Below, one piece after another: positions 1-6,304 of a DNA stretch of 12,624 nt. Every line of letters begins with the position of its first letter. Position 1 is the stretch's first letter. The notes under the pieces are model-generated. The model saw nothing but the letters and a program-made list of their open reading frames with translations, was not told the DNA's origin and made no database searches. Source of the stretch: Planctomycetota bacterium (GTDB taxonomy: Bacteria; Planctomycetota; UBA1135; UBA2386); assembly GCA_020425885.1 (NCBI GenBank), contig JAGQRA010000246.1:1-12624 (forward strand), given 5' to 3'. The position numbers and the translations under genes are program-made.

Positions 1-963
1 GTGGCCGGCGTCGCCGACGAGCCAGGCGCGGCCGCGGCCGAAGCGCTCGGCGAGCCGGCTCTCGAACCGCACCTCCATGCGCCATTGGATGCCCTGGATG
101 CGCCCCTCGAACCACGGGGCGCGTTCGGCAAGCAACGCGCGCAGGTAGTCCTCGGTCAGCTCCGGGAACTGCCGATCCGCGACCTGGACGAGCGACACGT
201 CCTTCTCGCGCGAGTCGTGGTCGGGATGGTCGAGCGGTCGCTGGAAGCTCCAGCGGCACCTGCCGTCGGGCAGCGGCCAGCAGACGTTCGTCGTCTGCTC
301 GTCGAGGATCAGCCGCATCTCGTCGCCGAGATCGGCGTCGGTGCGGAACTCGAACACCGCGAACTCGCTGCGGGCGCCGACGCTCGGGAAGTCGATGTCG
401 AGCCGCCGGCGCACGACCGAAGAGTTACCGTCGGCACCGACGACGAACGGATAGCAGTGCCGCGTGGTCTTGGCCACGACCCATTCCGAGTGCTGCACCG
501 AGTAGCCGAGCGTGTCCAGCGCCATCCTGTCGATGGCGACATCGACACCGCGGTCGACGAGCTCCAGATCCGCCGCCGCGTGCGACCACTGGACCTTGAC
601 GCCACGCCGGGCCAACGCCCGTTCGAGGGTGCGTTCGAGCAGGCTCTGCGGCAGCACCGCCAGGAACGAGTGATCCTCGGCCAGATCGGAGATCCGCAGC
701 TCGGCGCGGCGCCGCTCGCGATCGTAGAGGCCGACCTTGCGGATGCGCAGCGACTGTTCGAGCACGTCGGGGAGCAGGTTGGCCTCCTCGAGCAAGCGCA
801 ACTCCTCGGCGTGCAACGCCAGCGCATAGCTCCGGGTGCCGGCGTGTGGCGCCCGATCGACGATTTGCACCCGCAGGCCACGATCGCTGAGAGTCAACGC
901 GGTGAACAGTCCGACCGGACCGGCACCGACGACCAGAACATCAGGATTCTTGCCGGAGAACAC
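1..963 (-). CDS. FAD-dependent monooxygenase, PHBH-like (C-terminus beyond window)
   Basis: The minus strand is open from a GTG at 963 to the window edge, giving 321 residues without a stop. Seen: a Rossmann dinucleotide motif GAGPVG at residues 13-18, followed by an acidic residue at the end of the second strand (IVDRAP, D36); the DG motif GADG at 176-179; and the GD motif RAWLVGDAGH at 312-321, which contacts the FAD ribityl chain in this family. These three motifs in this order define the flavoprotein aromatic hydroxylase family (FAD_binding_3, p-hydroxybenzoate hydroxylase fold), which uses NAD(P)H and O2 to hydroxylate mostly aromatic substrates in the cytoplasm. The last motif reads GDAGH rather than the usual GDAAH. 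Family members run to about 380-550 residues, so the C-terminal part is missing here. The substrate cannot be told. The GTG start is fixed by a GGAGG five bases upstream. The plus-strand open frame over it is a shadow. Confidence 0.92.
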   Translation of the reverse strand, partial: MFSGKNPDVLVVGAGPVGLFTALTLSDRGLRVQIVDRAPHAGTRSYALALHAEELRLLEEANLLPDVLEQSLRIRKVGLYDRERRRAELRISDLAEDHSFLAVLPQSLLERTLERALARRGVKVQWSHAAADLELVDRGVDVAIDRMALDTLGYSVQHSEWVVAKTTRHCYPFVVGADGNSSVVRRRLDIDFPSVGARSEFAVFEFRTDADLGDEMRLILDEQTTNVCWPLPDGRCRWSFQRPLDHPDHDSREKDVSLVQVADRQFPELTEDYLRALLAERAPWFEGRIQGIQWRMEVRFESRLAERFGRGRAWLVGDAGH

Positions 964-968
964 GGTGA

Positions 969-973
969 CCTCC
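969..973 (-). promoter_or_regulatory. Shine-Dalgarno site of the monooxygenase
   Basis: GGAGG on the minus strand, five bases before the GTG at 963. It decides the start codon, since no in-frame ATG lies nearby. Confidence 0.8.
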
Positions 974-1037
974 AAAGGGATGAAGTCGCGCCCTGGGCCG
1001 GAACGCGCGCGCGCCCGCACCGGACGTGTCGGTCGCG

Positions 1038-1043
1038 ATTGTA
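1038..1043 (-). promoter_or_regulatory. Candidate -10 box for the monooxygenase
   Basis: The minus strand reads TACAAT, five of six matches to TATAAT, in very GC-rich surroundings. A start about seven bases downstream would give a leader of roughly 70 bases carrying the GGAGG. There is no recognisable TTGACA at the usual distance, so this is a candidate only. Confidence 0.4.
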
Positions 1044-1124
1044 CGACGCGCCGATGCCCCCCCCGAGCATCGAGGGGTGGGCCGTTGGCGGCAGCGTGCA
1101 CGGCACTTCGACCCACGCCAGCAC

Positions 1125-1137
1125 TGCCCAATGGGCA
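1125..1137. promoter_or_regulatory. 13-base palindrome, possible operator
   Basis: TGCCCAATGGGCA is a perfect inverted repeat of two 6-base arms around one central base, in the middle of the divergent gap. Its size fits a dimeric regulator site, but no regulator gene is in view and I see no second copy in the gap. A chance origin is possible. Confidence 0.25.
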
Positions 1138-1214
1138 AGGATCGCGTCGCGGCAACCGCGCATTGCATCGCCGTACTGCGTCGATCGGCGAATGGGGCCG
1201 CCCGCCGACCCGAC

Positions 1215-1220
1215 TACGAT
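1215..1220 (+). promoter_or_regulatory. Candidate -10 box for the small membrane protein
   Basis: TACGAT, matching four of six bases of TATAAT including the key TA...T. A start near 1227 would give a leader of about 54 bases ending in GGAGG. The same hexamer occurs at 6250-6255 upstream of another gene. No -35 box is evident. Confidence 0.35.
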
Positions 1221-1270
1221 TCGGGGTCGCGGCGACGCTTGCCGTGATCGTCGGCGGCGCGCCGTGCATC

Positions 1271-1275
1271 GGAGG
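1271..1275 (+). promoter_or_regulatory. Shine-Dalgarno site of the small membrane protein
   Basis: GGAGG five bases before the ATG at 1281, the same sequence and spacing as in the divergent neighbour. It is strong support that this short frame is a real gene. Confidence 0.8.
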
Positions 1276-1280
1276 TTCGC

Positions 1281-1649
1281 ATGGTTGCTCCCTACATCGG
1301 CATGTTCCTCGGTCTGATCCTGGGTCTCGTCATGGCCGGCCCGGCCGGCGCAGTCGTCGGCGTCGTGCTCGGCATGCCGCTCGGCATGTTGGTTTCCGGC
1401 GTGACCGACGCGCGCCGCGAGATTCCGCAGGGAACCGAGGTGATGCGCGAGCAGCAGGCCATGCTCTGCGTGCCGAAGGGCCAGGTCGCCGACGTCACGT
1501 TCCTCCGGGACGCGCGGCGCGGCCACTGGCTCGACGTCGAACGCTGCACGCTGTGCCGGCCCGAAGACGAGGTCACGTGCGCCAAGCGCTGCCTGCTGCT
1601 GATCCGCGACGCGCTGCCGCACCGACGGCACACCGTCGAGCAGCATTGA
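1281..1649 (+). CDS. Small membrane-anchored protein with a five-cysteine tail
   Basis: 122 residues, function not recognised. Residues 4-40 are hydrophobic and full of Gly (GLILGLVMAGPAGAVVG and following), enough for one long or two short membrane segments with GxxxG-like packing. The rest is polar and carries Cys at 63, 89, 92, 100 and 104, the last four in the pattern CxxC-x7-CxxxC. That spacing could bind zinc or an iron-sulfur cluster, or form disulfides; which one depends on whether the tail is cytoplasmic. I have an impression of related short planctomycete and acidobacterial proteins with a conserved C.KRCL stretch, but cannot name a family. The start is fixed by GGAGG at 1271-1275. 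It is transcribed away from the monooxygenase, and its stop lies two bases before the palindromic element. Confidence 0.75.
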   Translation: MVAPYIGMFLGLILGLVMAGPAGAVVGVVLGMPLGMLVSGVTDARREIPQGTEVMREQQAMLCVPKGQVADVTFLRDARRGHWLDVERCTLCRPEDEVTCAKRCLLLIRDALPHRRHTVEQH

Positions 1650-1651
1650 GG

Positions 1652-1716
1652 CTGGAGTACCGAACCCGCTTCGGTTCTCCAGAGTCTGGAGAAACGTAGC
1701 GGGTTCGGTACTCCAG
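1652..1716. repeat. Nested 65-bp palindromic element (REP/MITE-like)
   Basis: Two 32-base arms (1652-1683 and 1685-1716) around a single G (1684) are complementary at 30 of 32 positions; the two mismatches are 1671/1697 (T-T) and 1674/1694 (G-A). Each arm is itself a hairpin. In the left one CTGGAG (1652-1657) pairs with CTCCAG (1677-1682) and ACCGAA (1659-1664) with TTCGGT (1670-1675), around one T-T mismatch and the loop CCCGC. The right half has the same plan but two broken pairs, at the same two positions where the arms differ. The element starts two bases after the stop of the upstream gene and has no T-tract, so it is not a standard terminator. It looks like a mobile palindromic repeat, although only one copy is in this window. 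As RNA it could fold as one long hairpin or two tandem ones. Confidence 0.8.
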
Positions 1717-1746
1717 AAGCCCGGCTCGGGCCACCCGGTCCCGCGG

Positions 1747-1752
1747 TAGTCT
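1747..1752 (+). promoter_or_regulatory. Candidate -10 box, leaderless type, for the DNA methyltransferase
   Basis: TAGTCT ends six bases before the GTG at 1759, so transcription would begin at or next to the start codon. There is no Shine-Dalgarno site. The TAG inside the box is also an in-frame stop, which rules out a longer protein. Confidence 0.4.
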
Positions 1753-1758
1753 GCGGGC

Positions 1759-2964
1759 GTGCGCTACGACCGACGGATCCACACCGCGCGCGGGACCGAC
1801 GAGTTCGTCTTCCACCAGCTCGTCCCCTATCTCGGCAGCAAGCGGCACCTGCTCGAGGTGATCGCCGCGGCGATCGCGGCCACCGGTATCGCACCGCAGC
1901 GGGCGACCTTCTTCGACGCGTTCGCCGGCAGCGGCGTCGTCGCGCGCTTCGCCAAACGGCTCGGCTTCGGCGTCATCGCCAACGACTGGGAGCCGTACGC
2001 GCGGGTGCTGAACACTGCGGCCATCGCCTGCGATGCGCCTCCCGCCTGCGCCCGGCTCGACGGCTACGAGAGCGCCATCGCAGGGCTGAACGCGCTCTGC
2101 GGTCACGACGGCTGGATCAGCGAGCACCTGTGCCCCGCCGATGACGCGACCGCGGACCCCACCCGCGAACGCATGTTCTACCGGCGCGCGACCGGCCGCC
2201 GCATCGACGCGATCCGCGACCGCATCGCCGAATGGCACGACGCCGGTCTGATCGACGACGCCGAGAGCTGCTGCCTGCTCGCACCGCTGCTCTATCAGGC
2301 CTGCTGGCTGTCGAACACGAGCGGCGTGTTCAAGGGCTTCCACCACGGCTGGGGCGGGCGCAACGGCACGGCGCTGCATCGCATCCTCGCCGACCTGCAC
2401 CTCACGCCGGCGTGCTTCCTCGACAACGGCCGGCGACACCGGGTCACCGCCGCGGACGTCCTCGAGTCGGGTTGCCCGCCGAGCGACATCGCCTACCTCG
2501 ACCCGCCCTACAACCAGCATCCGTATGCGAGCAACTACCACGTGCTCAACTCGATCGTGCTGTGGGACAAGCCGGCGTTGCCGGCGCCGACCATCCGCGG
2601 CCACAAGGCCGCCATCCGGACCGACTGGCGACGCCGCCGGAGCCCGTTCAATCATCGCGGTGAGGCGCTCGACGCCTACTCGCGATTGCTCGATCGCCTC
2701 GACGCCCGGGTCGTGCTGACGAGCTACAGCACCGACGGCACGATCGCGACCGCGGATCTGGTCGCGGCAGCCGCCCGCCGCGGCGCGCTGTCGGTGTTCT
2801 GCCGGCCATACAAGCGCTACCGGACGAGCCCGACGCGGCCCTCACCGCGGCCGCTGACGACCGAGTTCGTGCTCGCCTGCGACACCCGGCGATCGGGCCG
2901 CGACGACGATGTCGAGCGGATGCTGCGCGCGATCGAGGCCAGCAGCGCTGCGGTCTCGGCGTGA
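1759..2964 (+). CDS. D12-class N6-adenine DNA methyltransferase (orphan)
   Basis: 401 residues, cytoplasmic. It should transfer a methyl group from S-adenosylmethionine to adenine N6 in DNA. Seen in the order typical of the D12/Dam (alpha) class: YLGSKRHLL at 24-32 (motif X), FFDAFAGSG at 51-59 (motif I, AdoMet binding), ND at 75-76 closing the second strand, DPPY at 248-251 (motif IV, catalytic), and a late strand VVLTSYS at 318-324. About 170 residues lie between ND and DPPY, including a conserved-looking block NTSGVFKGFHHGWGG (186-200); this is where D12 enzymes carry their target-recognition part. Dam-like members are often 260-300 residues, so this one is long. The recognition sequence cannot be read from the protein. 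No endonuclease or specificity subunit is nearby, so it may be a regulatory or orphan modification enzyme, or half of a system split elsewhere. The GTG at 1759 is the first possible start after an in-frame stop at 1747. It converges on the protease gene with a 21-base gap. Confidence 0.9.
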   Translation: MRYDRRIHTARGTDEFVFHQLVPYLGSKRHLLEVIAAAIAATGIAPQRATFFDAFAGSGVVARFAKRLGFGVIANDWEPYARVLNTAAIACDAPPACARLDGYESAIAGLNALCGHDGWISEHLCPADDATADPTRERMFYRRATGRRIDAIRDRIAEWHDAGLIDDAESCCLLAPLLYQACWLSNTSGVFKGFHHGWGGRNGTALHRILADLHLTPACFLDNGRRHRVTAADVLESGCPPSDIAYLDPPYNQHPYASNYHVLNSIVLWDKPALPAPTIRGHKAAIRTDWRRRRSPFNHRGEALDAYSRLLDRLDARVVLTSYSTDGTIATADLVAAAARRGALSVFCRPYKRYRTSPTRPSPRPLTTEFVLACDTRRSGRDDDVERMLRAIEASSAAVSA

Positions 2965-2985
2965 CCCGTGCGGCCCGGATCGCGG

Positions 2986-3990
2986 CTACTTCGGGTTCTG
3001 CGACGCCGCCGCTTTCGGCTTCTTCGGCGCCGGCAGGAAGTGCACCCCGTTCTCGCTGCGCGTCGAGTCGAGCGCGAAGGCGTCGCGGTTCTGCAGGAAG
3101 TCCATCACGTACTTCGACTGGATCGCGAAGTTGAGGCCCTGGAACCCCTGGTAGCCCGAGCTGTTGACGCCGACGACCTCACCGCGCAGGTTGAACAGCG
3201 GGCCGCCCGAGTTGCCGGGGTTGATCGGCACCGTGATCTGGAAGTGGCAGCGGCCTTGGAAGGTGCGGTTCTTGACGCTGATGATGCCGCTGCTGACGGT
3301 GCGGTCGAGGCCGATCGGCGCGCCGATGGCATAGACCGTGTCGCCGACGTTCATCGCGTTGCTGTCGCCGAGGAACACGGTCTTCAACTCGAGGTCCTTC
3401 GGCGGCTCGACCTTGACCAGCGCCAGGTCCATCGCCGGATTGACCGCATCGACGCGACACTTCTTGATCGTGCGCGGCTCGTAGCCGTTCGGCCCCATGT
3501 GGAACACGACGACGTCGACCTCGACCTCGCGTTCGACGACGTGGAAGTTGGTCACGACCCAGCCGTCCGCGTGCGTCACGAAGCCCGAACCGAGGCCGCC
3601 GGCGGTCTCGATCTTGACCACCGCCTCGCCGTAGAGCTTGCTGCCCTCGGCCACCGAGCGCTCGGGCAATTCGGCGCGGGCGAACAGCGTCTCGCGCATG
3701 ACGTGACCGGTCGAGCGACCGTCGACGCCCTCGCGACGGATGACGGCAGCGACGGGGACCTTGAGGACGTCGAAGCCGACGTCGAGGAAGATCGTCTGCT
3801 CGGTCTCGCGCACCACTCGACCCTGCACCTTGTAGCCGCTGCCGAGATCGAGCCGCTCGACGGTCGTGCTGATCGTCGTGCCGATCGACGTGCCGGACGG
3901 AACGGGGGCTGATGGCGCGGGCGTCGTCGGCGTCGGATCCTGGCAGGCGAACAGCAGCGTCAGTGTGGCGAGCAACATCGTCATGAACAT
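2986..3990 (-). CDS. Lipoprotein trypsin-like serine protease (HtrA/S1C type, no PDZ)
   Basis: 334 residues. A short N-terminal hydrophobic stretch ends in LLFAC, a fair lipobox with C16 as the lipidation site, so the protein is probably anchored in a membrane facing the periplasm. A Pro/Thr-rich linker (17-40) leads to a small beta-rich module (about 46-88), then the protease domain (about 118-300). The triad is visible: H150 in VVTNFHVV, D188 in AMDLALVKV and S261 in NPGNSGGPLF. This arrangement fits DegP/HtrA-like enzymes that cut misfolded envelope proteins, but the usual C-terminal PDZ domain is absent; the chain ends in a Lys/Ala-rich tail (PAPKKPKAAA). The start at 3990 gives the full signal; ATGs at 3984 and 3978 would also work, and none has a clear Shine-Dalgarno site. 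It is divergent from the FG-GAP gene. Substrate unknown. Confidence 0.9.
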   Translation of the reverse strand: MFMTMLLATLTLLFACQDPTPTTPAPSAPVPSGTSIGTTISTTVERLDLGSGYKVQGRVVRETEQTIFLDVGFDVLKVPVAAVIRREGVDGRSTGHVMRETLFARAELPERSVAEGSKLYGEAVVKIETAGGLGSGFVTHADGWVVTNFHVVEREVEVDVVVFHMGPNGYEPRTIKKCRVDAVNPAMDLALVKVEPPKDLELKTVFLGDSNAMNVGDTVYAIGAPIGLDRTVSSGIISVKNRTFQGRCHFQITVPINPGNSGGPLFNLRGEVVGVNSSGYQGFQGLNFAIQSKYVMDFLQNRDAFALDSTRSENGVHFLPAPKKPKAAASQNPK

Positions 3991-4076
3991 AGGTGCTGCC
4001 GTCGTCGTTCGCCAATCCCGGCGCCTGCTGCCGATCGTGGCAGTGTGCTTGCCAACGCGGCCCGGGCCAGTGGCGT

Positions 4077-4097
4077 GATGCAGGAATCTGCTGCATC
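4077..4097. promoter_or_regulatory. 7-base inverted repeat in the protease/FG-GAP divergent gap
   Basis: GATGCAG and CTGCATC with a 7-base spacer, 32 bases before the FG-GAP start and just upstream of its candidate -10 box. The position suits an operator or promoter-overlapping site, but nothing else supports it. The rest of the 138-base gap (3991-4128) shows no gene. Confidence 0.25.
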
Positions 4098-4114
4098 CAC
4101 CTGCACCACACCAC

Positions 4115-4120
4115 TAGATT
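4115..4120 (+). promoter_or_regulatory. Candidate -10 box, leaderless type, for the FG-GAP protein
   Basis: TAGATT, four of six matches to TATAAT including TA...T, ends eight bases before the ATG at 4129. It has no Shine-Dalgarno site, and supports 4129 rather than an in-frame start at 4045. Confidence 0.4.
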
Positions 4121-4128
4121 GCGCCCAG

Positions 4129-6231
4129 ATGAACGTCACGCCACCGCTGCTCCTGCTCACGCTCACCGCCGTCCTCGCCGCCCAGCAGGCGCCGCCTATC
4201 GCCGTCGAACTGCGCGCCCGCTTCGGCTTCGAAGGGCCGACCATCACCAAGATCGGCGACGGCCTGGGCGAGCTGCAGGTCGCCGATATCGATGGCGACG
4301 GCCGCGTCGAGGTGATCGTCGCCGATCCCCGCCGCGCCCGACTCGTCGCCGTGCGCATCACCGAGAGCGGCGAGACCTCGACCGAGGGCATCTCGACCCA
4401 GGGTCAGATCGGCGGCTACATCTGGGGCGATGTCGATGGCGACGGGCGCAGCGACCTCTTGATGACGACCGCACGCGGCCGCCTGCAGCTGCATCGCACC
4501 GCGACCGGCAAGACCGAGGAGCTGCTCGATCTCGGCCTCGGCGGCCGCGGCGTCGGCATGTTCAGCGGCGATCTCGACGGCGACGGCAAGGCCGATCTCG
4601 TCGCGGTCAGCCGCGAGGGCTTGCGCTGGGTGACGAAGCTCTGCGATGGCCCGGTGCTGTCGCGCATCGAACCGACCGAGGAGAACAGCCACAGCTTCGA
4701 CGTCTTCGACTTCGACGGCGACGGTCACCTCGACATGCTCTACGTCGTGCCGACGCCGACCATGAACCTGCGCCTGCGGCGCGGCCACGGCGACGGCAGC
4801 TTCGGCCCCTGGCGGATCGCGAGCATCGAGTCGCTGCATCACGTGTTCGCGGCCAGGTTGCCCGACGGCTCGGCCGGCATGGGCACGATCGAGGGCAGCA
4901 ATCGCCGCGTCACCTTGCAGAAGTTCGCCGACACCGGCGGCCAGGCACCGCTCGAATGGTGGTCGCTGCCCGAGAACAGCGGCAACAAGGGGCTGCCCTT
5001 CGCGATCGGCGACCTCGACGGCGACGGCGACGACGATCTCGTCCTGGCGCAGGGCGAACGGGCCCAGCTGCTGTTCTTCGAATGGGTCGATGGCACCTTC
5101 GCGATGCGGACCCTGCCGTCGCTGGCTGGCGTGACGTCGCTCGACCTCGGCGACCTCGACGGCGACGGCAAGCTCGATCTGCTGCTCGCCAGCCCGGAAG
5201 AGGACACGTTGGCCTGGAAGTCGGGCGCGCTGCCGCTCGACGCTTTCCCCGTCCAGCTCGCCTGCACCGACAAGCCGGTGGCGGCCGTCATCGACTCCGA
5301 CGGCGGCGCCATCGTGCTGGCGCGCACCGATCGTCGCCAGGGCCATCTCGATCGCGTGGTGGTCGGAACCGAACCCGTGCAACTCGTCGACCTCGGCCGC
5401 CTGCCGGCGGACCCTGCCCGATTGCTGCTCGCCGATGTCGGCGACGCGGCCGGCCTCGAGGTCGCCTTCGTCGTGCCCGGCGAAGGCCTGCGCATCATCA
5501 CCCTCACCGGCGAGAACCGGGTCGACAAGGACAAGGGTGCCGCCGGCTTCACCAAGAAGATGGACGATGGCGCGCTGCTGCTGTGCGAGCACGACGGCAA
5601 GCCGGCGCTGATGGCCGTCCGCGATCGCTTCGTGCGTCGTTTCCGCGTCGACGACAAGGGACAGCTCCGCGTCCTGGCCCAGGACAACGGCCCCGCCGGC
5701 ATCGACGAGCTGAGCCTCGCCGCCGAGCTGCACGACGGCAGCCGCATCTACCTCGACAACAAGGCCAACAAGCTGATCCGACTCGACGCGGGCGGCACGC
5801 CGACCTCGCTCGACCTGCCGCCGCTGCCGTTCACCCACGTCGCCGCCCACGGCGACGCCGCCCTGCTGCTCGGTCCGCGCGGCGTGCTGCGCGTTCCGTT
5901 CGGCCCCGGTCCGTCGCTGCGGCAGGTCGCAGCGCACGAGCCGCCCACGACCCGCACCTACTACTGGCAAGGTCAGGCCGGCGACTTCGACCACGACGGC
6001 ATCGGCGACCTCGCCATGATCGACGGCAAACTGCCCGGCATCCAGGTGCTGGCCGGCGCCGCTGACGGCCTCGAACGCGCCCTGGCGATGCCGGTCTTCG
6101 AGGCGCCCCCGAGCGATCAATCCAATCAGGAACCGCGGGCCATGCAGGTCGGCGACCTCGACGGCGACGGCCGCGCCGACATCGTGCTGCTCGCGTTCGA
6201 CCGCATCCTGATCTACCTGCAGGAGAAGTGA
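4129..6231 (+). CDS. Secreted FG-GAP/VCBS repeat protein
   Basis: 700 residues. A signal peptide (LLLLTLTAVLAAQQ, likely cut near residue 18) is followed by FG-GAP/VCBS-type repeats. Eight intact calcium-binding loops of the form D-x-D-x-D-G-x-x-[DE] start near residues 53, 101, 148, 194, 295, 342, 619 and 676, for example DLDGDGKAD and DFDGDGHLD; a degenerate one lies near 389 and the 400-600 region is divergent. Such repeats build a calcium-dependent beta-propeller as in integrin alpha chains. In planctomycetes they occur in many cell-surface or secreted proteins, probably for binding or adhesion; no catalytic domain is visible. An in-frame ATG at 4045 would add 28 residues with no signal character and is less likely. 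The following gene starts 73 bases downstream and is also exported. Confidence 0.92.
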   Translation: MNVTPPLLLLTLTAVLAAQQAPPIAVELRARFGFEGPTITKIGDGLGELQVADIDGDGRVEVIVADPRRARLVAVRITESGETSTEGISTQGQIGGYIWGDVDGDGRSDLLMTTARGRLQLHRTATGKTEELLDLGLGGRGVGMFSGDLDGDGKADLVAVSREGLRWVTKLCDGPVLSRIEPTEENSHSFDVFDFDGDGHLDMLYVVPTPTMNLRLRRGHGDGSFGPWRIASIESLHHVFAARLPDGSAGMGTIEGSNRRVTLQKFADTGGQAPLEWWSLPENSGNKGLPFAIGDLDGDGDDDLVLAQGERAQLLFFEWVDGTFAMRTLPSLAGVTSLDLGDLDGDGKLDLLLASPEEDTLAWKSGALPLDAFPVQLACTDKPVAAVIDSDGGAIVLARTDRRQGHLDRVVVGTEPVQLVDLGRLPADPARLLLADVGDAAGLEVAFVVPGEGLRIITLTGENRVDKDKGAAGFTKKMDDGALLLCEHDGKPALMAVRDRFVRRFRVDDKGQLRVLAQDNGPAGIDELSLAAELHDGSRIYLDNKANKLIRLDAGGTPTSLDLPPLPFTHVAAHGDAALLLGPRGVLRVPFGPGPSLRQVAAHEPPTTRTYYWQGQAGDFDHDGIGDLAMIDGKLPGIQVLAGAADGLERALAMPVFEAPPSDQSNQEPRAMQVGDLDGDGRADIVLLAFDRILIYLQEK

Positions 6232-6249
6232 ACCCGGGCCGGCGACAGC

Positions 6250-6255
6250 TACGAT
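6250..6255 (+). promoter_or_regulatory. Candidate -10 box between the FG-GAP gene and the DUF3352-like gene
   Basis: TACGAT, the same hexamer as at 1215-1220, would start transcription near 6262 and give a leader of about 43 bases without a Shine-Dalgarno site. The 9-mer CGGGCCGGC stands on both sides (6235-6243 and 6259-6267, 24 bases apart). The two genes may instead be read as one transcript. Confidence 0.3.
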
Positions 6256-6304
6256 CGACGGGCCGGCCACCTGACGCCCGCCGGCTTCCACGGCCCAGAC
6301 TCCA

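Larger units (their letters stand above)
964..1280. other. Divergent intergenic region, 317 bases
   Basis: This gap separates the monooxygenase (minus) from the small membrane protein (plus). I see no gene in it. It holds a TANNNT box for each direction (1038-1043 minus, 1215-1220 plus), two Shine-Dalgarno sites at its ends, a 13-base palindrome (1125-1137) and a run of eight C (1057-1064) bracketed by CGATGC and GCATCG (1052-1057 and 1067-1072). That last pair could fold a short hairpin in the 5' leader of the monooxygenase mRNA only if transcription started further upstream than the box at 1038. Confidence 0.6.

Noticed and set aside
1057..1064. Run of eight C as a phase-variation tract
   Set aside because: It lies outside any coding frame and well upstream of both starts, and nothing shows length variation.
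1..1317. Long open frame on the plus strand over the monooxygenase
   Set aside because: The minus strand encodes a flavoprotein with three family motifs and a Shine-Dalgarno site. The plus frame has no motif and is rich in Arg, Ala and Val, typical of antisense frames in GC-rich DNA.
1573..2655. 360-residue minus-strand open frame crossing the palindrome and the methyltransferase
   Set aside because: It runs antisense to clear D12 motifs. It is useful only because it shows that the palindrome is open in both directions.
1759..3990. Restriction-modification or defence island made of the methyltransferase and its neighbours
   Set aside because: The neighbours are a lipoprotein protease with an export signal and a small membrane protein. 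No nuclease, helicase or specificity gene is present.
4045..4128. 28-residue N-terminal extension of the FG-GAP protein
   Set aside because: The extra residues are not signal-like, and the true signal peptide begins exactly at the ATG at 4129, which has a -10-like box in front.
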